Shown here piece by piece: positions 1-7,618 of a DNA stretch of 27,578 nucleotides (positions within the stretch are counted from its first letter, which is position 1; every line of letters begins with the position of its first letter). Under the pieces are notes generated by a model. That model made no database searches and was not told where the DNA came from. It was given only the letters and a program-made list of their open reading frames with translations. The position numbers were made by a program, and so were the translations under genes. Source of the stretch: Candidatus Saccharibacteria bacterium UBA5145. Its GTDB lineage: Bacteria; Patescibacteriota; Saccharimonadia; Saccharimonadales; UBA4665. The DNA lies in contig DHXX01000016.1 of NCBI GenBank assembly GCA_002413865.1, forward strand, positions 66,177-93,754, given 5' to 3'.

Positions 1-542
1 GGAGCTTTAGTAACGACTTTGGCCGGTTTGGCCATAGTGGTGACCCATTTGCTAGCCGGAGCGAGCAAGCCAAAAGCGGCAATCGTGGCGTAGGCCGTGT
101 TAGTCTTGTTCGATGAGCCGAGTGACTTGCTGAGGGCATTTTTGATGCCGGCGACTTCCAAAATCGTCCGGACAACACCACCCGCAATCAGACCGGTACC
201 GGCGCTGGCCGGCTTCAATAAGATATGAGCGCCACTGACTTTGGCCTCGACTTCGTGGGGCAAAGTACCTTTGTAAGTCGGAACCGTTACGAAATTCTTT
301 TTGGCGACGTCGGTGGCTTTGGCGACAGCGGCTGTGACGTCAGCGCCTTTAGCCGTACCGATGCCGACGCGATTCTTGCGGTCACCAACGACGACGAGGG
401 CGCGGAAGCGGAAGCGACGACCGCCCTTGACGACACGCGCGACGCGGTCGATGTGGAGGGTTCGTTCGTCAAATTGCTTTTCTTCGGGTTGCATGTCCGG
501 GCGGCGGCCGCGTCGTTCACGAGTTTGTGGTTGATCTGCCAT
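1..542 (-). CDS. rpsE: 30S ribosomal protein S5 (3' end cut by window edge)
   Basis: S5 sits in the 30S body near the mRNA entry channel and affects decoding accuracy. The frame from the ATG at 542 stays open to base 1, so 180 residues are visible and the C-terminus lies outside the window. After a charged, Arg-rich N-terminus (about residues 1-30) comes the double-stranded-RNA-binding fold, with VKGGRRFRFRALVVVGD and GIGTAKGADVTAAV, then the C-terminal S5 domain with GTGLIAGGVVRTILEVAG and LGSSNKTNTAYATI, all typical of the family. The last visible residues are rich in Lys and Ala and look like a short tail. The start lies 2 nt after the rplR stop, the normal spc-operon position. Identification is secure; only the end is missing. 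Confidence 0.96.
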   Translation of the reverse strand, partial: MADQPQTRERRGRRPDMQPEEKQFDERTLHIDRVARVVKGGRRFRFRALVVVGDRKNRVGIGTAKGADVTAAVAKATDVAKKNFVTVPTYKGTLPHEVEAKVSGAHILLKPASAGTGLIAGGVVRTILEVAGIKNALSKSLGSSNKTNTAYATIAAFGLLAPASKWVTTMAKPAKVVTKA

Positions 543-544
543 GA

Positions 545-901
545 TTAAAACTCCAATCCTGATTTACGGGCAGCGTCGGCTAGGGCGGCGACTCGGCCGT
601 GGTACAATCTGCCACCGCGGTCAAAAACGACGGTGCTGATTTTGGCGGCTTTGGCCTTCTTGCCAATTTCGGTGCCGATCCAAACGGCTTTATCGGTCAT
701 TGTGCCGGTGACGGTCTTTTGACCAACCGTCGTGACGTAGGCGATGGTCTGGTGCGTCGTATCATCGATCAGTTGAGCGGTGATGTGCAAGTTGCTGATG
801 TAAACGCTGAGGCGCGGGCGCTCAGTCGTACCGGTGACGATAGCGCGAACCCGCTTCTTGCGCAACGTCCGGTTGAGTAATTTGTGTGCTAGTTTATTCA
901 T
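545..901 (-). CDS. rplR: 50S ribosomal protein L18
   Basis: L18 binds 5S rRNA together with L5 and anchors it in the central protuberance. The 118-residue product has the expected length. It begins MNKLAHKLLNRTLRKKRVRA and carries the hallmark C-terminal stretch VVFDRGGRLYHGRVAALADA, ending in GLEF. The frame is open further upstream, into rplF, but the ATG at 901 gives the normal family N-terminus and lies 7 nt after the rplF stop, so the longer version is rejected. It sits between rplF and rpsE as in the canonical spc operon. Confidence 0.96.
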   Translation of the reverse strand: MNKLAHKLLNRTLRKKRVRAIVTGTTERPRLSVYISNLHITAQLIDDTTHQTIAYVTTVGQKTVTGTMTDKAVWIGTEIGKKAKAAKISTVVFDRGGRLYHGRVAALADAARKSGLEF

Positions 902-908
902 AATATGC

Positions 909-1448
909 CTACTTTTCCTTACCGCTCTTACCGCTCTTGCGGATAATGCGTTCACCTTCGTATTTAATACCCTTACCTTTGTACGGCTCCGGCTTCTTGA
1001 GGGCGCGGATCTCGGCGGCAACTTGGCCAACTTGTTGCTTGCTGATGCCGCTGACGGTAATCGTGTTTTGCTCAATGACGGCGGTAACGCCGAGAGGCAT
1101 CTTAAAGATAACGTCGTGCGAGAAACCAAGGTTGAGCTTCAGGTCGGCGCCTTGGGTGGCGACACGGTAGCCGACGCCATTGATTTCGAGTTTCTTACTA
1201 AAGCCGTGACTGACGCCTTCGACCATATTGTTGATTAGGGCGCGCATCAGACCGTGTTTGGCACGAAGCTTGGGCTCGTCATTCGCCCGACTAACCAGTA
1301 CTTCGCCCGCTTCCTGGGTCACGGTGATGTCGGGCATGGTGAACTGTTTGAGAGTTCCCTTGCTACCGGCCACCGTAATTTCGGCCACGTCGACAGTGAT
1401 TGTCACACCGCTTGGGATTGCAATCGGCAGTTTTCCTATACGACTCAT
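909..1448 (-). CDS. rplF: 50S ribosomal protein L6
   Basis: L6 is a two-domain protein near the base of the L7/L12 stalk and the sarcin-ricin loop, where elongation factors dock. The 179 residues match the usual length. It begins MSRIGKLPIAIPSGV and ends with the diagnostic KKPEPYKGKGIKYEGE followed by a Lys-rich tail. Two duplicated alpha/beta domains fit the length, with LEINGVGYRVATQGADLKLNLG in the second half. It starts 17 nt after the rpsH stop and is followed closely by rplR. Confidence 0.96.
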   Translation of the reverse strand: MSRIGKLPIAIPSGVTITVDVAEITVAGSKGTLKQFTMPDITVTQEAGEVLVSRANDEPKLRAKHGLMRALINNMVEGVSHGFSKKLEINGVGYRVATQGADLKLNLGFSHDVIFKMPLGVTAVIEQNTITVSGISKQQVGQVAAEIRALKKPEPYKGKGIKYEGERIIRKSGKSGKEK

Positions 1449-1465
1449 AGTATTCCTCTTATTCC

Positions 1466-1867
1466 TTAGTAGATTTTACAAATTAATTCGCCGCCGATGT
1501 TGGCGCTCTTGGCGGTCTTGCCCGTCATCAGCCCGCGGCTAGTCGAAACGATCACGATACCACGACCGCGCATAACGACCGGGATTTCTTTGGCGTTGAC
1601 GTAGTAGCGGCGTCCGGGTTTGCTTAACCGTTTGATCTCGGTAATCCGGGAATTGCTATTCTCGGGGTTCAAGCGCAAGGTCATGGTTTTACCGACTGTG
1701 GCGTCGGCCACTATCACGCCGTCGATAAAGTTGCTGTCTTTCAGCAAGCGAGCGACGGCTTCTTTAATCTTGGAATGGGGCAAGCTGACTTCAAACTTGT
1801 TGACGGCGATTGCGTTGCGGATACGGCTGAGCATGTCAGCGATTGGATCTGTAGATGTTGTACTCAT
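1466..1867 (-). CDS. rpsH: 30S ribosomal protein S8
   Basis: S8 binds 16S rRNA helix 21 early in 30S assembly; in E. coli it is also the translational repressor of the spc operon. The 133-residue product begins with the family pattern DPIADMLSRIRNAIAV and SLPHSKIKEAVARLL. It ends with SRGLMTGKTAKSANIGGEL plus a Cys-containing last strand, the standard S8 C-terminus. It starts 7 nt after the rpsN stop. Whether S8 regulates this operon cannot be judged from the sequence. Confidence 0.96.
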   Translation of the reverse strand: MSTTSTDPIADMLSRIRNAIAVNKFEVSLPHSKIKEAVARLLKDSNFIDGVIVADATVGKTMTLRLNPENSNSRITEIKRLSKPGRRYYVNAKEIPVVMRGRGIVIVSTSRGLMTGKTAKSANIGGELICKIY

Positions 1868-1874
1868 AGTTCTC

Positions 1875-2144
1875 CTACCAACTCGACTTTGTTACACCAG
1901 GGATTTCACCCTTGCTTGCGTGCTCACGAAAACTAAGACGGCTCAAACCAAATTGGCGCATAAAGCTCCGCGACCGACCGGTTTCGATGCAGCGATTCGT
2001 CCAACGGGTGCGTGACGAGTTACGGGGTAACTTGGCCAGACCTTCTTGGTCGCCGAGGGCCTTTAATTCAGCGCGCTTCGCAGCGTACTGGGCAATCATA
2101 CGTTTGCGCTTTTCGTCGCGGACGACGATTGATTTCTTAGCCAT
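1875..2144 (-). CDS. rpsN: 30S ribosomal protein S14, zinc-independent form
   Basis: S14 is a late-binding protein of the 30S head. The frame is open upstream into rplE, but the ATG at 2144 (TAATG overlap with the rplE stop) gives MAKKSIVVRDEKRKRMIAQYA, the normal S14 start, and an 89-residue protein. This is the length of the long zinc-independent form; the short form has about 61 residues and two CxxC pairs. Only one cysteine is present, so no zinc ribbon can form. The C-terminal half has RCIETGRSRSFMRQFGLSR, FREHASKGEIPGV and the KSSW ending, all typical. Confidence 0.95.
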   Translation of the reverse strand: MAKKSIVVRDEKRKRMIAQYAAKRAELKALGDQEGLAKLPRNSSRTRWTNRCIETGRSRSFMRQFGLSRLSFREHASKGEIPGVTKSSW

Positions 2145-2743
2145 TACTTGTTCTCCTTTTCGAACGGCATGCCAAATTTCTCTAAGAGTGCCCGGGCATG
2201 CGCTTTGTCTTGGCACTTCATCACGAATACGGCTTGAAGGCCGTGTGGCGTGGTCGTTTCTTCAAATGTTAATTCCGGAAAGACTGATTGATCGGTTAAA
2301 CCGAGCGAAAAGTTACCTTGGTTGTCAAAGGCCTTGGCGCTGACGCCGTGGAAGTCACGTAACCGTGGCAGGACAATCGTAATTATCCGGTCCATGAATT
2401 CGTACATCCGGTCGCCGCGCAGGGTAACTTTGAGGCCAATCTTGTTGCCTTCGCGCAGTTTGAAACCGGCGATCGAGTTCTTGGCAACCGTCTCGACGGG
2501 CTGTTGGCCGGTGACTTTGCGCAAGGTGTTGGTGGCAATTTCCATCAGGCGCTTATCGTCTTTGGCCCGGCCGAGGCCGATGTTAACGACGATCTTTTCG
2601 AGCTTCGGTACCTGGTGGATGTTTGTCAGGCCGAGTTCTTTCTGGAGTTCGGCGACAAACTGCTGGTTGTACAGGTCACGCTGGCGAACAGCCACGGCGA
2701 CAGGAGCAGTTTTGGTTTTGACAGTTTTCGTAGTGGTAGCCAT
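2144..2743 (-). CDS. rplE: 50S ribosomal protein L5
   Basis: L5 binds 5S rRNA and contacts S13 and P-site tRNA across the subunit interface. The product has 199 residues, slightly longer than the usual 180 because of an N-terminal Thr/Lys-rich extension of about 20 residues. The core shows LEKIVVNIGLGRA, the signature GQQPVETVAKNSIAGFKLRE, GLKVTLRGDRMYEFMDRI and LPRLRDFHGVS. The C-terminus is also somewhat extended, with LEKFGMPFEKENK. It overlaps rplX and rpsN by TAATG junctions on both sides. Confidence 0.96.
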   Translation of the reverse strand: MATTTKTVKTKTAPVAVAVRQRDLYNQQFVAELQKELGLTNIHQVPKLEKIVVNIGLGRAKDDKRLMEIATNTLRKVTGQQPVETVAKNSIAGFKLREGNKIGLKVTLRGDRMYEFMDRIITIVLPRLRDFHGVSAKAFDNQGNFSLGLTDQSVFPELTFEETTTPHGLQAVFVMKCQDKAHARALLEKFGMPFEKENK

Positions 2744-3093
2744 TACTTGATCTCCTTCCCGGATGTTTTAAAGACGCGTGACTTAGTGCCGTCGGTTTTG
2801 AGCTGGTAGCCAATCCGCGAAGCTTTTTTGCTAGTCGGCTCAACGATACCGACCTTGCTAACCCAGATTGGCTTCGTCAATTCGACGATTGCACCCTGAG
2901 GGTAGGCTTGATTAGGCTTGACGTGCTTTTTGACGATATTGATGCCTTCGACCGTTACCTTATTCTCACTGGGGTGAGTCGCTGTGATTTTACCGGTCTG
3001 GCCTTTGTATTTACCAGCCCGGACAATCACGGTATCGCCTTTTTTCAATCGAATTTTAAACACTGGCTTGCTTTCAACTTTAGAATTACTCAT
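2743..3093 (-). CDS. rplX: 50S ribosomal protein L24
   Basis: L24 is an assembly-initiating 23S rRNA protein that lines the exit-tunnel opening. The 116 residues contain a KOW motif near the N-terminus (about residues 17-45: KKGDTVIVRAGKYKGQTGKI). This is followed by VEGINIVKKHVKPNQAYPQG, the typical L24 continuation, and a C-terminal part with ASRIGYQLKTDGTKSRVFK. Both ends are TAATG junctions, with rplN upstream and rplE downstream, so translation is probably coupled. Confidence 0.95.
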   Translation of the reverse strand: MSNSKVESKPVFKIRLKKGDTVIVRAGKYKGQTGKITATHPSENKVTVEGINIVKKHVKPNQAYPQGAIVELTKPIWVSKVGIVEPTSKKASRIGYQLKTDGTKSRVFKTSGKEIK

Positions 3094-3461
3094 TACAGTA
3101 CCTCCGGTGCCAAGGAAATAATCTTGGTATAGCCTTGGTCGCGCAATTCGCGGGGTACGGGGCCAAAGATGCGGGTGCCCCGGGGGGCCTTATCGTCGCC
3201 GATAATGACGGCGGCGTTGTCGTCGAAACGAATCGTCGAACCGTCCTTGCGCCGAATTTGATTACGGGTGCGGACGATGACGGCCTTGACGATAGTCTTT
3301 TTCTTGACGGCGCCACTCGGGTTGGCGACTTTGACAGTCGCAACGATAACATCACCGACGTGGGCATAGCGGCGGCGGGTGCCACCAAGGACACGGATGC
3401 AGAGGATTTCCTTGGCTCCGCTGTTATCGCAGACGCCTAAGCGGGTTTCTTGCTGGATCAT
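3093..3461 (-). CDS. rplN: 50S ribosomal protein L14
   Basis: L14 is a beta-barrel protein at the subunit interface that forms bridges to 16S rRNA. The length is exactly the family's 122 residues. MIQQETRLGVCDNSGAKEIL is the classic N-terminus, and the L14 signature lies in the centre (VKVANPSGAVKKKTIVKAVI). GTRIFGPVPRELRDQGYTKI closes the protein, which ends LAPEVL. The start overlaps the rpsQ stop as ATGA, which also shows that TGA is read as stop here. Confidence 0.97.
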   Translation of the reverse strand: MIQQETRLGVCDNSGAKEILCIRVLGGTRRRYAHVGDVIVATVKVANPSGAVKKKTIVKAVIVRTRNQIRRKDGSTIRFDDNAAVIIGDDKAPRGTRIFGPVPRELRDQGYTKIISLAPEVL

Positions 3462-3787
3462 GCCGGCTCCTCCGTCTTTTTAACGGCATCGGCTTTGGCC
3501 TTAACTTCGTCGACGGCTTTTGTAATTGCCAAAGAATCTTCACGCAAGGCGGGCTTTTCGATGATGCGGCTCAAGACGTGGTGCTTGCGGGCGCTCAACG
3601 GACGGGTCTCGACGATCGCTACTTTGTCACCAGCTTGGGCTTCATTCTTTTCGTCGTGCGCCATAAACTTCGAACTTACAGTGTACTGCTTGCGGTACAG
3701 GGGGTGAGTTTTGCGGGTTAGGACGGTGACGACGATCGTTTTGTCGCCTTTGCTTGACGTGACAGTACCGATTAGTGTGCGGGCCAT
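3458..3787 (-). CDS. rpsQ: 30S ribosomal protein S17 with C-terminal extension
   Basis: S17 is an OB-fold primary binder of the 16S 5' domain. The first 80 or so residues are a normal S17: LIGTVTSSKGDKTIVVTV, HPLYRKQYTVSSKFMAHDE, GDKVAIVETRPLSARKHHVL. The usual length is about 80-90 residues; this one has 109. The surplus is a C-terminal helix-prone tail rich in Ala, Lys and Glu, ending KKTEEPA. The start shares a base with the rpmC stop (TAATG), and the stop overlaps rplN (ATGA). Confidence 0.95.
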   Translation of the reverse strand: MARTLIGTVTSSKGDKTIVVTVLTRKTHPLYRKQYTVSSKFMAHDEKNEAQAGDKVAIVETRPLSARKHHVLSRIIEKPALREDSLAITKAVDEVKAKADAVKKTEEPA

Positions 3788-3987
3788 TAGATGTTCTCCT
3801 TTGTGAGTTGTTCGCTCAGCACGGTCAGGACGCGAGCTAAGTCTTTGCGCTTGGTCCGGATGGTGCGAACGTTTTGCAGTTCACCCATGTGTAGGCGACG
3901 CTTCAGCTCGGTTATTTCTTCGCGCAACTTGGTGCTCTCGGTGGCCAGCTCGGTGGTTGAAATTTTACGGATATCAGCAATTTTCAT
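3787..3987 (-). CDS. rpmC: 50S ribosomal protein L29
   Basis: L29 is a small all-helical protein beside the exit tunnel, next to L23 and part of the trigger factor docking area. The 66-residue length is typical. The sequence is two antiparallel helices: an N-terminal part with STTELATESTKLREEITELK, then the conserved RRLHMGELQNVRTIRTKRKD and ARVLTVL. It starts 3 nt after the rplP stop and overlaps rpsQ by TAATG. No anomalies are visible. Confidence 0.94.
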   Translation of the reverse strand: MKIADIRKISTTELATESTKLREEITELKRRLHMGELQNVRTIRTKRKDLARVLTVLSEQLTKENI

Positions 3988-3990
3988 GAT

Positions 3991-4404
3991 TTAAGCCTCC
4001 TCGCGTATCAGAAACCTGGTTTTGACAGGCAGTTTGTGTGCTGCTAAGCGCATGGCTTCACGGGCGACTTCTTCGGTTACACCCTGCATTTCAAACATGA
4101 TGGTGCCTGGGCGAACCTTGGCGACGAAGAATTCAGGACTACCCTTACCGCTACCCATTTTAACGTCGAGCGGTTTGCGCGTAACTGGAGTATGCGGGAA
4201 AATGCGGATCCAGATCTTACCACCACGTTTGATGTGGCGCGTCATGGCTTGACGCGAGGCTTCGATTTGGCGACTGGTTATGCGCTCTTGGCCTTGGGCC
4301 TGCAGGGCGAAGTCACCAAAAGCGATGTAGTTGCCACTGGTGGCGACGCCACGGATCTTGCCCTTGCGGACTTTACGGAACTTGGTTCGTTTTGGCATCA
4401 ACAT
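3991..4404 (-). CDS. rplP: 50S ribosomal protein L16
   Basis: L16 organises the A-site region of the peptidyl transferase centre. The 137 residues are standard. MLMPKRTKFRKVRKGKIRG is the familiar N-terminus. HIKRGGKIWIRIFPHTPVTR, KMGSGKGSPEFFVAKVRPGT and IMFEMQGV follow in order. Two ATGs are possible (4404 and 4398). The first is preferred because GAGGTG lies 7 nt upstream and because MLMPKR is a common L16 beginning. The rpsC stop lies 1 nt before the start. Confidence 0.96.
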   Translation of the reverse strand: MLMPKRTKFRKVRKGKIRGVATSGNYIAFGDFALQAQGQERITSRQIEASRQAMTRHIKRGGKIWIRIFPHTPVTRKPLDVKMGSGKGSPEFFVAKVRPGTIMFEMQGVTEEVAREAMRLAAHKLPVKTRFLIREEA

Positions 4405-4405
4405 G

Positions 4406-5035
4406 CTACTTCACCTCGCCCTTGTAGATCCACACCTTAACACCGATGATACCAGCGGGGGTTTTAGCAATGACTTGGGCGTAGTCGATGTCGGCCCGGA
4501 TAGTATGCAGGGGTACGCTGCCGGCGACTTCTTTTTCGCGGCGGCTCATTTCAGCCCCATTCAAACGACCGGCGACTTCGATCCGGATACCGAGGGCCCC
4601 GGCACGCATCGTGGCAGCGGAGGTTGACTTGATAGCCCGGCGGAAACTCATCCGACGTTCGAGTTGGTGGGCAATGTTCTCGGCCACGAGCTTGGCGAAC
4701 ATATCAGGTTTTTTAACTTCTTCGATGTTGACGCGGGTGGGCGTGCCGTAGATCTTTTCGATCTGAAGTTTGAGTTCGGTTGCACCGACACCACCACGAC
4801 CGATAACGACACCGGCTTTGGCGGTGTTGATCGTAACGGTGACGAGGTTTGGCGTCCGATTGATCTCGACGCGGTTGATGGCGGCTCGGGAGCCGAGCTT
4901 GGTGTGGATCAAACGGCGAACTTCTAGGTCGTTCTTTAAGAATCGAGCGTAATCGCGCTTGTCGACAAACCATTTGCTGCGCCAGTCCTTATTGACCTGG
5001 AGACGCATAGAAATTGGATTTACTTTCTGGCCCAT
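4406..5035 (-). CDS. rpsC: 30S ribosomal protein S3
   Basis: S3 forms part of the mRNA entry pore and helps unwind mRNA. The 209 residues begin MGQKVNPISMRLQVNKDWRS, as in most bacteria. A type II KH domain follows at roughly residues 60-110, with GVVIGRGGVGATELKLQIEK; the GxxG loop is GRGG. The C-terminal S3 domain has RAIKSTSAATMRAGALGIRI and GRLNGAEMSRREKEVAGSVP, then DYAQVIAKTPAGIIGVKVWI. It is at the shorter end of the family because no long C-terminal tail is present. Its start shares a base with the rplV stop. Confidence 0.96.
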   Translation of the reverse strand: MGQKVNPISMRLQVNKDWRSKWFVDKRDYARFLKNDLEVRRLIHTKLGSRAAINRVEINRTPNLVTVTINTAKAGVVIGRGGVGATELKLQIEKIYGTPTRVNIEEVKKPDMFAKLVAENIAHQLERRMSFRRAIKSTSAATMRAGALGIRIEVAGRLNGAEMSRREKEVAGSVPLHTIRADIDYAQVIAKTPAGIIGVKVWIYKGEVK

Positions 5036-5418
5036 TACTTGGTCTCCTTCTCTTTAAGCGCGGTGGCTGGTTTTTTAGTTTCGCGGATTTCACCGTCGAC
5101 GATAACCCGAATGTGCGAGGTTTTGCGCTCAAATGGCAGAGCGCGACCGTGGGCGGCCGGGCGGAAACGCTTCAGGCGTGGGCCTGGCGTGACACCGATT
5201 TCGGTGATTTGGAGGGTTCCGGGCTTCAGGTTGTGGTTGTGCTCGGCGTTGGCCTTGGCACTATTAATGACTTTCGAAACGGCTAGAGCGGAACGGCGCG
5301 GCGTGTGCTCCAAGATAATCAGGGCATCGGCCACGCTACGACCCCGAACGAGGGCAGCCACGATGGCGACTTTGCGGGGGCTGATAGCCACACCCTTAGC
5401 TACGGCTTTGACTGGCAT
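5035..5418 (-). CDS. rplV: 50S ribosomal protein L22
   Basis: L22 has a globular domain on the ribosome surface and a beta-hairpin that lines the exit tunnel constriction. The protein has 127 residues. The family pattern is clear: VAISPRKVAIVAALVRGRSV, DALIILEHTPRRSALAVSKV, SAKANAEHNHNL, and the hairpin region GPRLKRFRPAAHGRALPFER followed by TSHIRVIVDGE. The last 15 or so residues form a Lys/Glu-rich tail beyond the usual end. It lies 1 nt after the rpsS stop. Confidence 0.95.
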   Translation of the reverse strand: MPVKAVAKGVAISPRKVAIVAALVRGRSVADALIILEHTPRRSALAVSKVINSAKANAEHNHNLKPGTLQITEIGVTPGPRLKRFRPAAHGRALPFERKTSHIRVIVDGEIRETKKPATALKEKETK

Positions 5419-5419
5419 C

Positions 5420-5692
5420 TTATTTCCCCTTCGCTAACTTACCACCGTGAGAGCGGAACTTACGGGTGGGGCTAAATTCACCAAGCTTGTGGCCGACCAT
5501 GTTTTCGGTCACGAAGACTGGGACGTGGACTTTACCGTTGTGGACAGCAATCGTTCGACCGACAAACTCAGGGGGGATCGTTGAAGCCCGGGCCCAAGTT
5601 TTGATGATAGTACGATCGTCAGTACCAAGGGCGTTAACCTTCTTGGCAAGTTTGAAATCAATAAATGGTCCTTTTTTAAGTGATCTACTCAT
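5420..5692 (-). CDS. rpsS: 30S ribosomal protein S19
   Basis: S19 lies in the 30S head, pairs with S13, and touches A-site tRNA. The 90-residue product has every hallmark: MSRSLKKGPFIDFKLAKKV, IKTWARASTIPPEFVGRTIA, VHNGKVHVPVFVTENMVGHK and LGEFSPTRKFRSHGGK. It starts 2 nt after the rplB stop and is followed 1 nt later by rplV, the standard S10-operon order. Confidence 0.97.
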   Translation of the reverse strand: MSRSLKKGPFIDFKLAKKVNALGTDDRTIIKTWARASTIPPEFVGRTIAVHNGKVHVPVFVTENMVGHKLGEFSPTRKFRSHGGKLAKGK

Positions 5693-5694
5693 GG

Positions 5695-6549
5695 TTATTT
5701 CCTCTTAGCCGCATGACGGCTCCTTACGATAAACTGACTTGTGCTCTTACGACGACGGGTCTTGAAACCAAGTGTCTTCTGGCCCCATGGCGTCTTTGGC
5801 GCTGAACCGTGGTTCTTACCACCACCAATACCGTGACGACCACCGTCACCACCACCGTGCGGGTGATCGGCGGCGTTCATAACGACACCACGCACACCCG
5901 GGCGCTTACCCAAGTGACGGTTTCGACCGGCTTTACCGATCTTGACGTTCTGGTGCTGTTCGTTGCCGATGACACCCATGCTGGCGGCACAGGTTTCGAG
6001 AATCAAACGGACTTCGCCACTGGGCAGGCGGACTTGGGCGTAACCGTTGTCGCGGCCCATTAGTTGAGCGCTGTTGCCGGCCGAGCGGACGAGTTGGGCG
6101 CCTTTGCCGGGTTGGAGTTCGATGGCGTGGATGGTGCTGCCGATGGGAATGTTCTTGAGGGGCAGGCGGTTGCCAGTCTCGATTGCCGCGTCGGGGCCAC
6201 TGACGACGACTTGGCCGATAGTCATACCTTGGGCGGCCAAGATGTAGTGATAGGTACCGTTATTTTCTTTGATCCGGGCGATGCGGGCGGCGCGGTTCGG
6301 ATCGTATTCGATGTGTTCGATCGTGGCACTAGTTTCAGCGGCGAGCTTAAAGTTTACCAAGCGGTAAAACTTGCGGGCGCCACCACCCTTGTGCCGCGTC
6401 GTAATGCGACCTTGGTTGTTTCGGCCGCTGCCGCGACGTTGAGGGACGAGTAACGAGCGTAGGGGCTTCTTGGTGGTAATGCCATCAAAGTCCTGGCTGG
6501 ACATGCCACGACGACCAGGTGTCGTTGGATTGTAAGTTTTAATGGCCAT
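5695..6549 (-). CDS. rplB: 50S ribosomal protein L2
   Basis: L2 is a conserved 23S-binding protein needed for subunit association and peptidyl transferase activity. The 284 residues are close to the usual 275. N-terminal PTTPGRRGMSSQDF, then GSGRNNQGRITTRHKGGGAR, an OB-fold and SH3-like RNA-binding core, and the signature MNAADHPHGGGDGGRHG with its conserved histidine. The C-terminus TLGFKTRRRKST is the normal basic end. It overlaps rplW by TAATG. Confidence 0.97.
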   Translation of the reverse strand: MAIKTYNPTTPGRRGMSSQDFDGITTKKPLRSLLVPQRRGSGRNNQGRITTRHKGGGARKFYRLVNFKLAAETSATIEHIEYDPNRAARIARIKENNGTYHYILAAQGMTIGQVVVSGPDAAIETGNRLPLKNIPIGSTIHAIELQPGKGAQLVRSAGNSAQLMGRDNGYAQVRLPSGEVRLILETCAASMGVIGNEQHQNVKIGKAGRNRHLGKRPGVRGVVMNAADHPHGGGDGGRHGIGGGKNHGSAPKTPWGQKTLGFKTRRRKSTSQFIVRSRHAAKRK

Positions 6550-6977
6550 TACTTGGTCTCCTCTTTCTTGAGCTTCAGGCCGCGGCGGGCTGGCTTGGCA
6601 GCTTTATCGACTTGTTTAGCGACGGCTTTTTCAACCTTGGCTTGAGTCGCCTTTTCCTGGACTTCGGCCTCTTCAACGGCGGCAAAGAACGGCAGACTGT
6701 AGCCATCCATCAAAGTGACATAGGCTTTCTTGATGTCGCTGCGCTTACCGGTTGAGTTTTTAGAGCGCTTACCGGTGATACTGACGGTTCGCTTGGGCTT
6801 ACCGGGAATATTGGCGACATTGACGGTGCTGACTTTAACATCGAACTGGGCTTCGACGGCGCCAGCCACGGAATGCTTATTGATACCTTTAGGAATATCA
6901 AAGACGTAGACACGACTGGTGCTCAGGCTGTATGACTTCTCACTCAAGCGGGGACGCAGACTAATAGTTTTACTCAT
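6549..6977 (-). CDS. rplW: 50S ribosomal protein L23 with long C-terminal tail
   Basis: L23 sits at the exit tunnel and is the main docking site for trigger factor, whose gene lies upstream in this same window. The first 100 residues are a normal L23 fold: LRPRLSEKSYSLSTSRVYVF, VAGAVEAQFDVKVSTVNVAN, KRTVSITGKRSKNSTGKRSD, KKAYVTLMDGYSLPFF. After that comes an extension of about 40 residues rich in Ala, Lys and Glu (EKATQAKVEKAVAKQVDKAA and onward), which most L23 proteins lack and which is probably helical. Both junctions are TAATG. Confidence 0.94.
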   Translation of the reverse strand: MSKTISLRPRLSEKSYSLSTSRVYVFDIPKGINKHSVAGAVEAQFDVKVSTVNVANIPGKPKRTVSITGKRSKNSTGKRSDIKKAYVTLMDGYSLPFFAAVEEAEVQEKATQAKVEKAVAKQVDKAAKPARRGLKLKKEETK

Positions 6978-7618
6978 TATTTAGTCTCCTTGCCGAGCCA
7001 TTCACTGACGATATTGAGGGCTGGCTGGCTGAAGATAATAGTGTCGGCGTTCATGGCGTCAAAAGTATTGACGTAAGTAGCGCTGACTAATTTAACGTTC
7101 GCCAGATTACGCGAGGCGCGCAGCAGTTCGGGAGTCTTCGAATCGACGACTACTAAGATGTTGCGGCTGGCGCCGACTTTCTCGAATAATTGGACGAGTT
7201 CAGCGGTCTTGCCAAGCTTAAGCACAATGTCTTCCATGACGATAACGTTGTTGGCTTCAACGGCTAGGCTGAGGGCTTGGCGGATGGCTAGGCGCTTGGC
7301 TTTAACGTTGATCTGTTTGCTGTAGTTTTCGAGACCGGTTGGGCCGAAAGCGATACCACCACCGCGCCAGATTGGGTTACGCGACGAACCGAAACGAGCT
7401 CGGCCAGTCCCCTTTTGCTTCCAAGGCTTGCGACCACCACCACTGACGAGACCGCGAGTTTTGGTAACGGCCAGGTTTTCGCGGCCGTTGGCCAAGTAGG
7501 CGTGATAAGCCTCCTTGAGTAGTTGGTGATTCTTGGCAACGACGCCAAAGACGTTGGCATCGAGCTTGACGGCCGTAGTCGCCTTAGTGCCGGCTTTGGT
7601 ATAAGTAGCGACTGACAT
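6977..7618 (-). CDS. rplD: 50S ribosomal protein L4
   Basis: L4 has a globular domain on the ribosome surface and a long internal loop reaching the exit tunnel constriction; in E. coli it represses its own operon. The 213 residues are typical. The tunnel loop is easily seen at about residues 56-95: TKTRGLVSGGGRKPWKQKGT, GRARFGSSRNPIWRGGGIAF. KRLAIRQALSLAVE follows, then the Rossmann-like C-terminal half with VDSKTPELLRASRNL. It overlaps rplC and rplW by TAATG junctions. Confidence 0.96.
   Translation of the reverse strand: MSVATYTKAGTKATTAVKLDANVFGVVAKNHQLLKEAYHAYLANGRENLAVTKTRGLVSGGGRKPWKQKGTGRARFGSSRNPIWRGGGIAFGPTGLENYSKQINVKAKRLAIRQALSLAVEANNVIVMEDIVLKLGKTAELVQLFEKVGASRNILVVVDSKTPELLRASRNLANVKLVSATYVNTFDAMNADTIIFSQPALNIVSEWLGKETK

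Noticed and set aside
902..1129. Longer upstream version of L18
   Set aside because: The extension lies inside rplF in another frame and its sequence is not L18-like; the ATG at 901 gives the normal protein.
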